Below, piece after piece: positions 8,850-16,963 of a stretch of 36,781 nt of DNA. The stretch lies in the NCBI GenBank assembly GCA_017472965.1, contig JAFUNR010000051.1, positions 1 to 36,781 of the forward strand, read 5' to 3'. The translations under genes and the position numbers were made by a program. Under the pieces are notes generated by a model. It was not told where the DNA came from, ran no database searches, and saw only the letters and a list, made by a program, of their open reading frames with translations. The DNA comes from Oscillospiraceae bacterium (GTDB taxonomy: Bacteria > Bacillota > Clostridia > Oscillospirales > Ruminococcaceae). Position 1 is the stretch's first letter. Every line of letters starts with the position of its first letter.

Positions 8850-9155
8850 ATGAGATGCAGACGATGGTTGATTGGTGCAGCAGCAGTGCTGGCTGCCGCT
8901 GCTTTGTGGCTGGGCGCATGGAAGGCAGCCGTCCCCATCCAGGAGCCCGCCCTTCCAAGCCCTCTATGGATTCTGGGCGATGACGGCGGACGCCTTGCCC
9001 AGTATGAATATGCACATACTGACGGTGAGCCGGTGCGCACATGGCCGGTATACACCGCACTGCTGCCGCAGGCAGATTGTGAGCGACTGCGCCGGGGAAT
9101 TCCCGTCTATTCCGAAGAGGAACTGCGGCGACTGGTGGAAGACCTTGGCGGATGA
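8850..9155 (+). CDS. Small membrane-anchored protein with BofC-like C-terminal region
   Basis: 101-residue protein on the plus strand, the only plus-strand gene in the first 28 kb. The start is the ATG at 8850, with AAAGGAG 7 bases upstream; an ATG at 8832 has no such site. It has an N-terminal hydrophobic helix (about residues 7-22, signal anchor or signal peptide) and a short extracytoplasmic part. The end, with TALLPQADCERL and EEELRRLVEDL, resembles the BofC C-terminal domain pattern (L-P-x-x-D ... G-I-x-V ... E-E-L-x-x-L-x-E-D) known from small Clostridia proteins. BofC controls SigK activation in Bacillus spores, but a sporulation role here is unproven. It is divergent from the class A PBP gene. 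Confidence 0.62.
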   Translation: MRCRRWLIGAAAVLAAAALWLGAWKAAVPIQEPALPSPLWILGDDGGRLAQYEYAHTDGEPVRTWPVYTALLPQADCERLRRGIPVYSEEELRRLVEDLGG

Positions 9156-9286
9156 AATACGCAGGCAGCAGAAATGCATATAAAATCTAATATAGTATAC
9201 CCTACTTTGCTGTTTTTTTCAACCTTTTCCCGCCCTCTGACACCTAAATTTCAGAATTGCTTCAGGAATACCGGACATTTATGCCG

Positions 9287-9322
9287 AAAAAAGCACCGCA
9301 GCTGTTGGATCGACTGCGGTGC
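9287..9322 (-). terminator. Intrinsic terminator after the divIVA-like gene
   Basis: Perfect 9-bp stem GCACCGCAG/CTGCGGTGC with a 12-base loop, followed on the minus strand by TTTTTTC. It lies 40 bases past the divIVA-like stop. The rest of the 9156-9361 gap is AT-rich with no gene seen. Confidence 0.88.
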
Positions 9323-9361
9323 GGCATTTCATTTGTAAAACCACTGCTGCGCGAAAGCCGT

Positions 9362-10666
9362 TCAGCGCTTATCCCAAAGACGGCCAAGGGCATCCAGCAG
9401 ATAGTCGGCCACCGTTTCGCGGGAGGTACGCACAGTGGTATGAGTCGGCTGCGGGCGACCGGTATGCGGATGGGTATAGCTGCTGCGCGGCTGTGCGGCA
9501 CGGGGAACGGACTGCTGTCCGGATGCTTCCTTTACCTCCGGCGATTCCGCTGGCTTTTCCGCCGGCGCAGCGGGCTTCGCTTCCGGACTGACAGGTTTTT
9601 CTGCCGGTACCGGCTCCGCTGCAACCGCATCAAACGCTTTTCCGGCGTCCTCTTCCACAACGGGCTGCTCTGAAACGGGCTGCGGCGGGACAGGCTGAAT
9701 AATAGGATCCGCCTGCGGGCGGGTATAGCATATATCGTTTTGTGCCCGGCGGATCAGGTCGTTCATATCCAGCGTGGTCTGACGGATCATAGCATGGGCC
9801 GCCCAGATCTGCTGCTGCACCTGCTCCATCCCCACACGCAGTTCTTCCAACTCGGCATCCACCTGTTCCACACCGCGGGCGAGGCGTTCCTGTTCCATAT
9901 CGGCACGCGCACCCAGCCGGGAGAGAATACCGCGGGCATCGGTTTCCAGCGACTGCATCTCCTGCCGGTTGGCCTCGGTGATCTGCTGCACCTGCTGACG
10001 ATGCTCATCCTGCAGCTGTGCCTCACGCGATGCGGCGGCTTCGGCAAGAGCAGTACACTGCAGCTCCGCCTGCTGTGCGGCTTCGGCAAGCTGGTCGTTT
10101 TTCTTCTGCTCCGCTTCGGCCAGACGGCGCTCGGTTTCCCGTGCAGCTTCGGCAAGTTCACGCTCATGCTGCTGTGCCAGCTGCTGTTCACGCTCGGCAG
10201 CGGCGGCAAGCTGCTCCTGATTGCGGCGCAGCAGCTCACGGGCTGCTTCCATCTGTGAGGTGATCTCAGCGTTCTGTCGACGCAGCTCTCTGCACTCGGT
10301 CTGCAGCTGTACATATTTCTGCTCGCGCTGGAACAGCTTTTCACGGCAGGCACGGAACTCCTGTGCGGCACGCTCCATCTCCTGCTGTTTTTCGGCATCA
10401 CGGGCGGCGCCGGTCTCCAGCTCGGCGTTCAACTCACCGATACGCTGTTCCAGCGTCTGCGCATCTGTGCGGGATGCCTCAAGCTCCCGCCGCAGCGCAG
10501 CAATGGAATCATCCAGCGAACGGATATAGACTTCGTTGTTTTCGCTCAGGGTGCGGACATACTCCAGCACATCCTTTCGGCGAAAACCAAACAGTGCGCC
10601 GGAAAAGGTATGCTCTTCCATCACGGGAGGCTGCGCTTCAGCAGCGCGCACATTCTCGTTTTCCAT
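9362..10666 (-). CDS. DivIVA-like coiled-coil protein
   Basis: 434-residue cytoplasmic protein. The N-terminal ~60 residues contain FSGALFGFRRKDVLEYVRTL, matching the DivIVA N-terminal pattern (phi-G-Y/F-x-x-x-x-V-x-x-y/f-v) used for membrane-curvature binding. A long Glu/Gln/Ala-rich coiled coil follows, about residues 35-290. The C-terminus is a Pro/Ala/Glu-rich, probably disordered tail (about residues 310-410) ending in a short basic helix. Such proteins scaffold cell-pole or septum assembly. The start at 10666 has AAGGGGA about 11 bases upstream; an in-frame ATG 7 codons earlier lacks a ribosome site. It is monocistronic between two terminators, just past ftsZ and udp. The coiled coil is longer than in classical DivIVA (~165 residues), so orthology is uncertain. 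Confidence 0.75.
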   Translation of the reverse strand: MENENVRAAEAQPPVMEEHTFSGALFGFRRKDVLEYVRTLSENNEVYIRSLDDSIAALRRELEASRTDAQTLEQRIGELNAELETGAARDAEKQQEMERAAQEFRACREKLFQREQKYVQLQTECRELRRQNAEITSQMEAARELLRRNQEQLAAAAEREQQLAQQHERELAEAARETERRLAEAEQKKNDQLAEAAQQAELQCTALAEAAASREAQLQDEHRQQVQQITEANRQEMQSLETDARGILSRLGARADMEQERLARGVEQVDAELEELRVGMEQVQQQIWAAHAMIRQTTLDMNDLIRRAQNDICYTRPQADPIIQPVPPQPVSEQPVVEEDAGKAFDAVAAEPVPAEKPVSPEAKPAAPAEKPAESPEVKEASGQQSVPRAAQPRSSYTHPHTGRPQPTHTTVRTSRETVADYLLDALGRLWDKR

Positions 10667-10794
10667 AGCGTCTGTTCCCCTTTCCATGCAGCATTTTCAC
10701 TATACTGTTTTTCAATAGCTGTATTTTTAATATAATAACATCTTTTTTACAAAAAATAAACCCGTGTTTTGTCGATCGCAGCCTTTTTTTCATT

Positions 10795-10829
10795 AAAACT
10801 CCCTTTCCCCGACGGAAAAGGGAGTTTTT
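10795..10829 (-). terminator. Intrinsic terminator after udp
   Basis: Stem AAAACTCCCTTT.../...AAAGGGAGTTTT with one bulge, immediately after the udp stop (10838). On the minus strand it is followed by TTTTAAT; on the plus strand the stem ends in TTTTTC. The 10667-10790 gap is AT-rich and must hold the divIVA-like promoter, but no clean -35/-10 pair stood out. Confidence 0.75.
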
Positions 10830-10837
10830 CAATGCAA

Positions 10838-11626
10838 TTATTTACCGGAGACGGCTTTTGCAGCATCCTGACGCAGCAGCAGACGGATGCCCTCCACCGC
10901 AACACGGATGGCTTTTGCGGTATCGTGCTCCTCCTGCTGAGGCAGGCCGGCGGCTTCACGCTCCTGATTCCACACCACCAGCATCACCGCGCCGGCGCGG
11001 GCGTGCAGGGTATCACAGACGGTAAAAAGCGTGGCGGACTCCATTTCGCTGGCAAGACAGCCCGCATGCTTCCAGCACTCCCAGTTTTCCTCCAGCATAC
11101 GGTGCACCGGCATACGGCCCGGTGCATGCTGGCCATAGAAACTGTCCTTGCACTGCACCACACCGGTGTGGCTGGGATACCCCAACGAATCCGCCGCATT
11201 CCTCAGCGCCACAGTGATGTCAAAATTGGCAGTGGCGGGCCATTCCAGCGGCATATACTCACGGCTGGTGCCCTCGGCACGCACCGCCGCCTGCACAACC
11301 ACCACATCGCCGGCCATCACATCCAGCTGCATGCCGCCGCTGGTGCCTACGCGAATGAAGTTTGTAACACCGATCATAAAAAGCTCTTCAATACAGATAG
11401 CCGCGCTGGGACCGCCGATACCGGTGGAACACACCAGAACCTTTTCCCCTTCCAGTGTGCCAATCCAGGAGTTATACTCCCTGTTGCACTTCAAGGGACG
11501 GGGATTTTCCAGCATGGCCGCGATCTTGGGCACACGACCGGGATCACCGGGTAAAATAGCATAGCGTGCACCTTCGATATCCTCTTTGCTCAGCATAATG
11601 TGGTACATAACTTCTCCGGGCACCAT
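10838..11626 (-). CDS. udp: Uridine phosphorylase
   Basis: 262-residue cytosolic nucleoside phosphorylase that splits uridine with phosphate to uracil and ribose-1-phosphate (pyrimidine salvage). Family features in order: YAILPGDPGRVPKIA (phosphate-binding GDPxR), NPRPLKCNREY, VGTSGG, a KDSFYGQH segment and SEMESATLF, the ribose-binding Glu motif. The NREY and KDSFYG segments favour uridine over purine nucleoside phosphorylase, although substrate range cannot be fixed by eye. The ATG at 11626 has AAGGAGG 7 bases upstream. It sits 75 bases after ftsZ with an intrinsic terminator between them, so it either has a promoter hidden there or depends on read-through. Confidence 0.9.
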   Translation of the reverse strand: MVPGEVMYHIMLSKEDIEGARYAILPGDPGRVPKIAAMLENPRPLKCNREYNSWIGTLEGEKVLVCSTGIGGPSAAICIEELFMIGVTNFIRVGTSGGMQLDVMAGDVVVVQAAVRAEGTSREYMPLEWPATANFDITVALRNAADSLGYPSHTGVVQCKDSFYGQHAPGRMPVHRMLEENWECWKHAGCLASEMESATLFTVCDTLHARAGAVMLVVWNQEREAAGLPQQEEHDTAKAIRVAVEGIRLLLRQDAAKAVSGK

Positions 11627-11658
11627 AGCGTAACCTCCTTCGGATTGTGATCGGTGAG

Positions 11659-11694
11659 AAAAAAGGAGACTGCCGCACTGCAGCGACAGTCTCC
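11659..11694 (-). terminator. Intrinsic terminator ending the dcw cluster after ftsZ
   Basis: Perfect 8-bp stem GGAGACTG/CAGTCTCC (11665-11694) followed on the minus strand by TTTTTTC. It begins only 7 bases past the ftsZ stop. Confidence 0.88.
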
Positions 11695-11701
11695 GGACGG
11701 A

Positions 11702-12865
11702 TCAGCGGTTTTTGAATACGCTCTCGATATCCTCCCAGAAATCATCCCCCCAGAAGGGCTTGCCGTCGCTGCCGGTGGGGATCTGCGGACGCACGGGATC
11801 GGCAGAGGAAGACTCGGACTCCTTAGGCAGATCCAGCGTCTGGGTGATGCTGGGCGCCGCAGGGGCAGGCTGCGCCTTTGCCACGGGAGCGGGCTCAGGA
11901 TTTTTAACGGTGCTGTCAAAACCGGTGGCAACCACCGTGATGCGCATCTCGTCGTTCATGCTGTCATCAAAGGTGCAACCCCAGATGATGTTGGCATCGG
12001 GATGTGCAGAATTGGTGATAAGAGTGGCAGCCTGATCCACCTCATCCAGACCGATATCGGAGGAGGAGGTGATGCTGATGATGACACCGGTGGCGCCGGA
12101 GATGGAAGTTTCCAGCAGCGGGCTGGAAATAGCGGCCATGGCAGCCTCCTCAGCCTTATTTTTACCGGAAGCGCTGCCCACACCCATGTGAGCATAGCCG
12201 GCATCCTTCATAATGGAACGCACATCGGCAAAATCCAGATTGATGAAAGAGGGCACATTGATCAGAGCGGAGATGCTCTCCACACCCTGCAGCAGCACAT
12301 TATCGGCTGCGGCAAAAGCGTTGGCCATGGTGATCTTTTCATCGCTGAGCAGCTTCAGGCGCTCATTCGGGATGACGATCAGGCTGTCAACGCACTCCAA
12401 CAGGTTAGCAATGCCCTGCTCGGCAATATTCATCTTGCGCTTGCCCTCAAAGGCAAAGGGCTTGGTGACGATGCCGACGGTCAGGATATCCTTATCCTTG
12501 GCGATCTGAGCTACCACGGGGATCGCACCGGTACCGGTGCCGCCGCCCATACCGGCAGCGAGGAACACCATCTGCGCCCCCTGCAGAGCGGCGCCCACTT
12601 CCTCACGGCTTTCCTCCGCACTGCGCTGGCCGATCTCCGGCATAGCGCCGGCGCCGCGGCCGCGGGTAAGCTTGGCACCCAGCTGAACCTTCTGGGTAGC
12701 CTTGGATTTGAACAGCGCCTGCTGATCGGTATTCATGGAAACAAATTCCACGCCCTTGAGATCGTTCTCGATCATGCGGTTTACAGCGTTTCCGCCGCCG
12801 CCGCCGACGCCCACGACCTTGATATTGGTTACATTGTTCATCTCATCGTCCAGAATAAACGGCAT
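11702..12865 (-). CDS. ftsZ: Cell division protein FtsZ
   Basis: 387-residue tubulin-like GTPase that polymerises into the division ring. Visible are the N-terminal VVGVGGGGGNAVNRM, the MNTDQQAL switch, the tubulin signature GGGTGTG at residues 107-113 and the T7-loop region INLDFADVRSIM. The core is followed by a short Pro/Ala-rich linker. The C-terminal peptide, ending GDDFWEDIESVFKNR, is aromatic and acidic but not the textbook DDIxxPxFLR sequence. The ATG at 12865 follows GGGGGA 8 bases upstream; the longer open frame (to 12946) lacks FtsZ homology. It is the last gene of the dcw cluster. ftsA, often just upstream of ftsZ, is absent here, so another membrane tether is needed. Confidence 0.98.
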   Translation of the reverse strand: MPFILDDEMNNVTNIKVVGVGGGGGNAVNRMIENDLKGVEFVSMNTDQQALFKSKATQKVQLGAKLTRGRGAGAMPEIGQRSAEESREEVGAALQGAQMVFLAAGMGGGTGTGAIPVVAQIAKDKDILTVGIVTKPFAFEGKRKMNIAEQGIANLLECVDSLIVIPNERLKLLSDEKITMANAFAAADNVLLQGVESISALINVPSFINLDFADVRSIMKDAGYAHMGVGSASGKNKAEEAAMAAISSPLLETSISGATGVIISITSSSDIGLDEVDQAATLITNSAHPDANIIWGCTFDDSMNDEMRITVVATGFDSTVKNPEPAPVAKAQPAPAAPSITQTLDLPKESESSSADPVRPQIPTGSDGKPFWGDDFWEDIESVFKNR

Positions 12866-12978
12866 TTCCTTTTCCCCCTGTTCGCACATCCGTTTTATAC
12901 AGCGGCAGATCCGCTGAGTGATCTTCTCTTTTTTGCGGCGAAGCATACACCCGCCGCAGGATATTCCTATACTTTATA

Positions 12979-13007
12979 AAAATAACATACTTTCAAAAGA
13001 AATTCAA
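12979..13007 (-). promoter_or_regulatory. Candidate ftsZ promoter
   Basis: TTGAAT (13002-13007), 17-base spacer, TATTTT (12979-12984) in the AT-rich 177-base ftsQ-ftsZ gap. Each box matches consensus at 4 of 6, so it is a modest candidate; nearby AT-rich alternatives exist. Confidence 0.35.
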
Positions 13008-13042
13008 CCATCTGTACAAATTCTTTCGCACATTTTTGTGAA

Positions 13043-14242
13043 TCAATCCACAGCCTGCGGTCTGTAATAAGCGGATCGGCTTGTCCATGCACTGCTGGCA
13101 TCGATCAGACCAGTGGCATCCGGTTCCAGACTGTTATAGATCATCTCACCGACAAGGCGAAGCTTATATTCCAGGTTCACCGTGGTCCCCAGACGCACGA
13201 TAAAGCGGTCTTCACACTTGAAGCTGATGTTGAAGGGATCGCTCATATCCAGCGCACTGAAATTTTTCAGTTCACCAGTCTCCAGCGCCGCAAGCACATC
13301 GCAAACCGCCTGCAGGTTCTCCTCCTCCGTTACCGCCAGCGGCTGACCGGGAACAGGTGTTTCAAAGCTGACGCCACGGATCTCCAGCAGGCCGGCCGCA
13401 TTGCTGCCAAGGCGCAGCACTTTAAGCGATGGCGAGGTTATGACAGTGGAACCGTCCGGCTGTACAAAGCAGTACTGCTCCACGCTGCCGGTCACTTCGA
13501 TATGCACCGTATCCGGCAGGCGGCGGGTGATTTTCACAGTCTCCAGATAGGGCAGTGCACCGGCGATCTCCTGTTCCGCTTTGCGTTTATTGAAAGTAAA
13601 AAGATTATCACCTACACGATAACCGAATTTTTCCAGAATGACAGTTTCATTGTAAATACTGGAACCACTGACCTGCATATTGCCAATTTTGAACACAAAT
13701 GCGATCAACACCCAGATACCCACAAGCAGCAGGATCAACGCCCCGATGAGCACCGCGCGGCGGCGGCGGGCACGCAGGCGGGCCGCCTGCCCCCTTTCGC
13801 GCAGTGTCACGGGCAGCGGTATGTCGTCCTCCTGCTCCGGCCGTGGACGCTGCACCGAACGGGACGCAGGGCGCGGAGCAGCTCTTCGCTCTGCTTCAAT
13901 ATGTGCATTGCTGCGGCTTCCTGCTGCAGGACGGCGGGAAGTCTGCCGCTTCTGCTGCGTCGCTTCCATTTGCGGCTGCGCTCCCGTACGCCGGCTGCTG
14001 TGCGCCAGAATATCCGGCCCGTTGGCGGTGCGGTGAGGCTGCGGTGCAGACTGATCATAAAAACTACGGCTGCCGGCGGTATGGACAGTACCACCGTATT
14101 CCTCATAGCTGCCGGAACGGCTTCGCACTGCCGGCTCCTGCGCCTGATCGTAGACGCCACCGCGAACACGCTGCGCCTGTTCGGCCTGATCAAACGCCCT
14201 GTGGCTGTTCCCTTGCGGGAGTGAACGCTTTGTGCGGGCCAT
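13043..14242 (-). CDS. ftsQ: Cell division protein FtsQ/DivIB
   Basis: 399-residue bitopic division protein. An unusually long cytoplasmic head (residues 1-160) is rich in Arg, Ser, Gln and Pro and looks disordered. It is followed by a basic stretch and one transmembrane helix (about 164-184). The extracytoplasmic POTRA domain starts near residue 186 (FKIGNMQVSGSSIYNE, then ITRRLPDTVHIEVTG), the usual FtsQ/DivIB pattern, and the beta domain follows. It should bind FtsL and the DivIC partner and regulate septal FtsW/FtsI. The ATG at 14242 has AAAGGGGA about 8 bases upstream. The open frame extends upstream to 14926, but that part overlaps murA and is not real. It lies between murA and ftsZ. 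Confidence 0.9.
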   Translation of the reverse strand: MARTKRSLPQGNSHRAFDQAEQAQRVRGGVYDQAQEPAVRSRSGSYEEYGGTVHTAGSRSFYDQSAPQPHRTANGPDILAHSSRRTGAQPQMEATQQKRQTSRRPAAGSRSNAHIEAERRAAPRPASRSVQRPRPEQEDDIPLPVTLRERGQAARLRARRRRAVLIGALILLLVGIWVLIAFVFKIGNMQVSGSSIYNETVILEKFGYRVGDNLFTFNKRKAEQEIAGALPYLETVKITRRLPDTVHIEVTGSVEQYCFVQPDGSTVITSPSLKVLRLGSNAAGLLEIRGVSFETPVPGQPLAVTEEENLQAVCDVLAALETGELKNFSALDMSDPFNISFKCEDRFIVRLGTTVNLEYKLRLVGEMIYNSLEPDATGLIDASSAWTSRSAYYRPQAVD

Positions 14243-14361
14243 GATGCCATCCCCTTTCCTGTATTGCTGCGGCGATCGCCGGTGCTGCCGCACCGGCTGC
14301 CGTCCCTGCTCTTTCTCTTTTTTGAGCTGACCGTTTTTTCGAAGATATAATCCGGTTTTGA

Positions 14362-15642
14362 TCACCATCCGCGGATCTGTGCCCCCAGCGCCCCCAGCGC
14401 TCCGGGCAGATCCGCATAACCGCGGCGGATATACTCCACCCCATGCAGACGGCTTTCGCCTTCGGCCTGCAATGCCGCAAGCACCAGTGCAGCACCGCCG
14501 CGCAGATCCTGTGCCTGCAGCGGCGCCGCATGCAGCACAGGAGCAGCTTCCTCCGGCAATGTACCAACCGTCAGGCAGTTCTCCCGCAGACAAACCGGCG
14601 CCCCCAGCGCAGCGAACCCCTGCGCACAGGCAAACCGATGCGTGAAAACCGTATCGCAGATCGTAGTAAATCCCTGCGCCCGCAGCATCGCTGCGGCGAG
14701 CAGCGGCGCCATATCGGTAGCAAAACCGGGAAACGGCGCAGTCCGTACCATACCCAACCCCTGCAGCCGACCGGTACAACTCAGGAAGATGGCATTCTTC
14801 TGTACTTCGACCCGGCAGCCGGCACGCTGCAGTAACTGCGGCAGACCGGACAGAGCAGCCGGGTCGATGCCGGTAAGCTCCACCTCGCCGGTACAGCCTG
14901 CAACGGCACAGAGAACCGTGGCGCACCAGATACGATCCGCTGTTGGCGTAAATACGCTGCCGCGCAAACCGCCGGTGCCGCGGATAATAAAGCGCCGTCC
15001 GGGCAGCTGACGGACGCAGCCGCCGCAGGCGTTGATGAAGCGGGCCAGATCCAGCACCTCCGGCTCCACCGCGGCATTATCCAGCCGGGTGACGCCTTTG
15101 GCTGCGGCTGCCGCCATGAGCATGGTTTCCGTTGCCCCTACGCTGGGCAGACGCAGTGCATAGTTGCAGCCGTGCAGCCCCTGTGGGGCGCGGAGAACCA
15201 TACAGTTTTCCTTTTGTTCGCAGACCGCACCCATCCGGCAAAGGCCCTCCAGATGAATATCCACCGGACGCGCTCCCAGATTGCAGCCGCCCGGCGCACA
15301 GAATTCCACCCGACCTGTGCGTGCAAGAACCGGCGCCAGAAAGAACACGCCGGAGCGCATACGTTCCATCCAACAGGCGGGCAGCACAGAGGTTTGCAGC
15401 GGTTTCGCTTCCAGTATAAGGTCGCCGCCCTGCCACAGCGCGGGACGCCCCAGCTCACTTAAAATGCCGCAGGCAGCGGTAACATCCGCCAGCGCCGGCA
15501 CACGGCACAGCCTCACCGGCGTATCGCACAACAGTGCAGCTGCAAGCAGCGGCAGCACACTGTTTTTGGCACTGGGAACCGACAGGCTTCCGCGCAGTAT
15601 CGGCGCTTTGTGCAGAAGAAACGAGGTTTGCGGCATGGACAT
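14362..15642 (-). CDS. murA: UDP-N-acetylglucosamine 1-carboxyvinyltransferase (MurA)
   Basis: 426-residue cytosolic enzyme adding enolpyruvate to UDP-GlcNAc, the first committed step of peptidoglycan synthesis and the fosfomycin target. The conserved KN pair is at Lys26-Asn27 (SAKNSVLP). The active-site Cys is Cys120 in PGGCNLGARPVDIH, so fosfomycin sensitivity at the target is expected. The later Asp of the family lies in FATDMAP, and RRGYADLPGALGALGA is at the C-terminus. The ATG at 15642 has AGGGAGG about 7 bases upstream. It lies between murG and ftsQ, the order known for Firmicutes. Many Firmicutes have a second murA paralogue elsewhere, which this window cannot address. Confidence 0.95.
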   Translation of the reverse strand: MSMPQTSFLLHKAPILRGSLSVPSAKNSVLPLLAAALLCDTPVRLCRVPALADVTAACGILSELGRPALWQGGDLILEAKPLQTSVLPACWMERMRSGVFFLAPVLARTGRVEFCAPGGCNLGARPVDIHLEGLCRMGAVCEQKENCMVLRAPQGLHGCNYALRLPSVGATETMLMAAAAAKGVTRLDNAAVEPEVLDLARFINACGGCVRQLPGRRFIIRGTGGLRGSVFTPTADRIWCATVLCAVAGCTGEVELTGIDPAALSGLPQLLQRAGCRVEVQKNAIFLSCTGRLQGLGMVRTAPFPGFATDMAPLLAAAMLRAQGFTTICDTVFTHRFACAQGFAALGAPVCLRENCLTVGTLPEEAAPVLHAAPLQAQDLRGGAALVLAALQAEGESRLHGVEYIRRGYADLPGALGALGAQIRGW

Positions 15643-15675
15643 GACAGCACCTCCCTTTCAGGATGTGCCATTCTA

Positions 15676-15747
15676 TGCCGTGCAGTTCTTTTGTGTGAGG
15701 TTTTATACGAAACACCGCTGCCGCGCATGAAAAAATCATGCACGGCA
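15676..15747 (-). other. murA leader with mutually exclusive hairpins
   Basis: In the murG-murA gap the minus-strand RNA holds segment A (15736-15747), B (15719-15730) and C (15676-15684). A pairs with B over 12 bp (one G-U pair, 5-base loop). A can instead pair with C over 9 perfect bp (TGCCGTGCA/TGCACGGCA). C lies about 20 bases before the murA ribosome site. No T-run follows, so a classical terminator is unlikely. Confidence 0.4.
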
Positions 15748-15762
15748 CAGACTGATTGCTAT

Positions 15763-16884
15763 TCAGTTGTTCAGCAGTGGTGCAAGAGCGCTGGCGATCA
15801 GTTCCAGCGAACGGGGCTCACCACAGGTTTTTGCATTCATCCCCATGATTTTCAGTGTATCCGGCTGAGCTGTCAGCTCTTTGACCAGCTCTACCAGACC
15901 CTCGCCCGAAAGATTTTTCTCCTCGATGACTCTGGCAGCTCCGGCTTTCTCCAATTCCAGCGCATTATAATACTGATGGTTTTCAGCCACATTCGGCGAC
16001 GGGATCAGCACGGAAGCACGGCCCATGGCGGAGAGCTCGGCCAGTGTCAGCGCACCGGCGCGACAGATCACCAGATCTGCCGCCGCAAGGCAGCGGGGCA
16101 TATCATCGATATATTCACGCACATCCATATTGGGGTGTCCGGCAAAACCCTTTTGCTGCGAAAGCCCGCGGAACAGCTCCACGCCGTACTGGCCGGTAGC
16201 ATGGATGTGGTGAATATCGGCATTCTTTGTATGCCATGCCGCCAGATCAGCCACCACTTCGTTGACACGCTGTGCACCCAGTGAGCCGCCAAAGGAGAGA
16301 AGCACCGTCTTGTCCGCCGGGATACCCAGTGCTCGACGCGCCTCGGCACGATCCTGTGTCAGGACCTCGGTTCGTACCGGATTGCCGCAGACAACGGTTT
16401 TTTCCTTCGCTCCCAGTTTTTCCACGGCGGCGGGAACCGCAGCCATCACCACATCCACCAACGGTGCAAGCAGCTTGTTGGTCACGCCCGGGAAAGCATT
16501 CTGCTCATGGATAGCAGTATGGATGCCTTTCTTTGCGGCAGCGCGCACCACCGGGCCGCTGACATAACCGCCGGTGCCGATGACCAGATCCGGCTGTACC
16601 TGCTTCAGGATCGCCGCACACCGCACCGGAGAAACCGCCAGCCAGAACAGCGCGGCAAAATTGCGCATGATATTTTTCGGAGTAAAGCTGCGCTGAAAGC
16701 CGCGCACCTCAATGGGATAAAACGGATAGCCGGCAGCAGTGACCAGCCGGTATTCCATGCCTTTTTTTCGGCCTGCGAAGCAGATCTCGGCATCGGGATA
16801 CTGCGCTTTCAGCTGACCGGCAATCGCCAGTGCAGGATTGATATGTCCGGCAGTGCCACCCGCCGCGATCAGGATCTTTGCCAT
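15763..16884 (-). CDS. murG: UDP-GlcNAc:lipid I N-acetylglucosaminyltransferase (MurG)
   Basis: 373-residue peripheral membrane GT28 enzyme that converts lipid I to lipid II on the inner leaflet. Family motifs: the first Gly-rich loop GGTAGHINPALA (residues 9-20), FGGSLGAQRVNE (second Gly-rich loop), and the UDP-GlcNAc-binding region GALTLAELSAMG with PSPNVAENHQYYNA. The ATG at 16884 has GAGGAG 7 bases upstream; the longer frame to 17004 runs into ftsW. It follows ftsW by 79 bases and precedes murA by 120 bases. Since it uses lipid I, it needs an active MraY. The mraY-like gene upstream looks inactive, so lipid I may come from an enzyme coded elsewhere. Confidence 0.95.
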   Translation of the reverse strand: MAKILIAAGGTAGHINPALAIAGQLKAQYPDAEICFAGRKKGMEYRLVTAAGYPFYPIEVRGFQRSFTPKNIMRNFAALFWLAVSPVRCAAILKQVQPDLVIGTGGYVSGPVVRAAAKKGIHTAIHEQNAFPGVTNKLLAPLVDVVMAAVPAAVEKLGAKEKTVVCGNPVRTEVLTQDRAEARRALGIPADKTVLLSFGGSLGAQRVNEVVADLAAWHTKNADIHHIHATGQYGVELFRGLSQQKGFAGHPNMDVREYIDDMPRCLAAADLVICRAGALTLAELSAMGRASVLIPSPNVAENHQYYNALELEKAGAARVIEEKNLSGEGLVELVKELTAQPDTLKIMGMNAKTCGEPRSLELIASALAPLLNN

Positions 16885-16963
16885 AAGTATGCTCCTCACT
16901 TTTGTCTTTTTGTGAATGGGATGCGGCGCATACTGTGTGCGCCGCGCCCGCGATCTGTCTGTA

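Noticed and set aside
9257-9673. 138-residue plus-strand frame near the divIVA-like terminator
   Set aside because: It runs through the terminator hairpin and is antisense to the divIVA-like tail.
14243-14926. N-terminal extension of the ftsQ frame (627-residue version)
   Set aside because: It overlaps murA in another frame, is low-complexity Arg/Cys/Gly, and a good ribosome site precedes the ATG at 14242.
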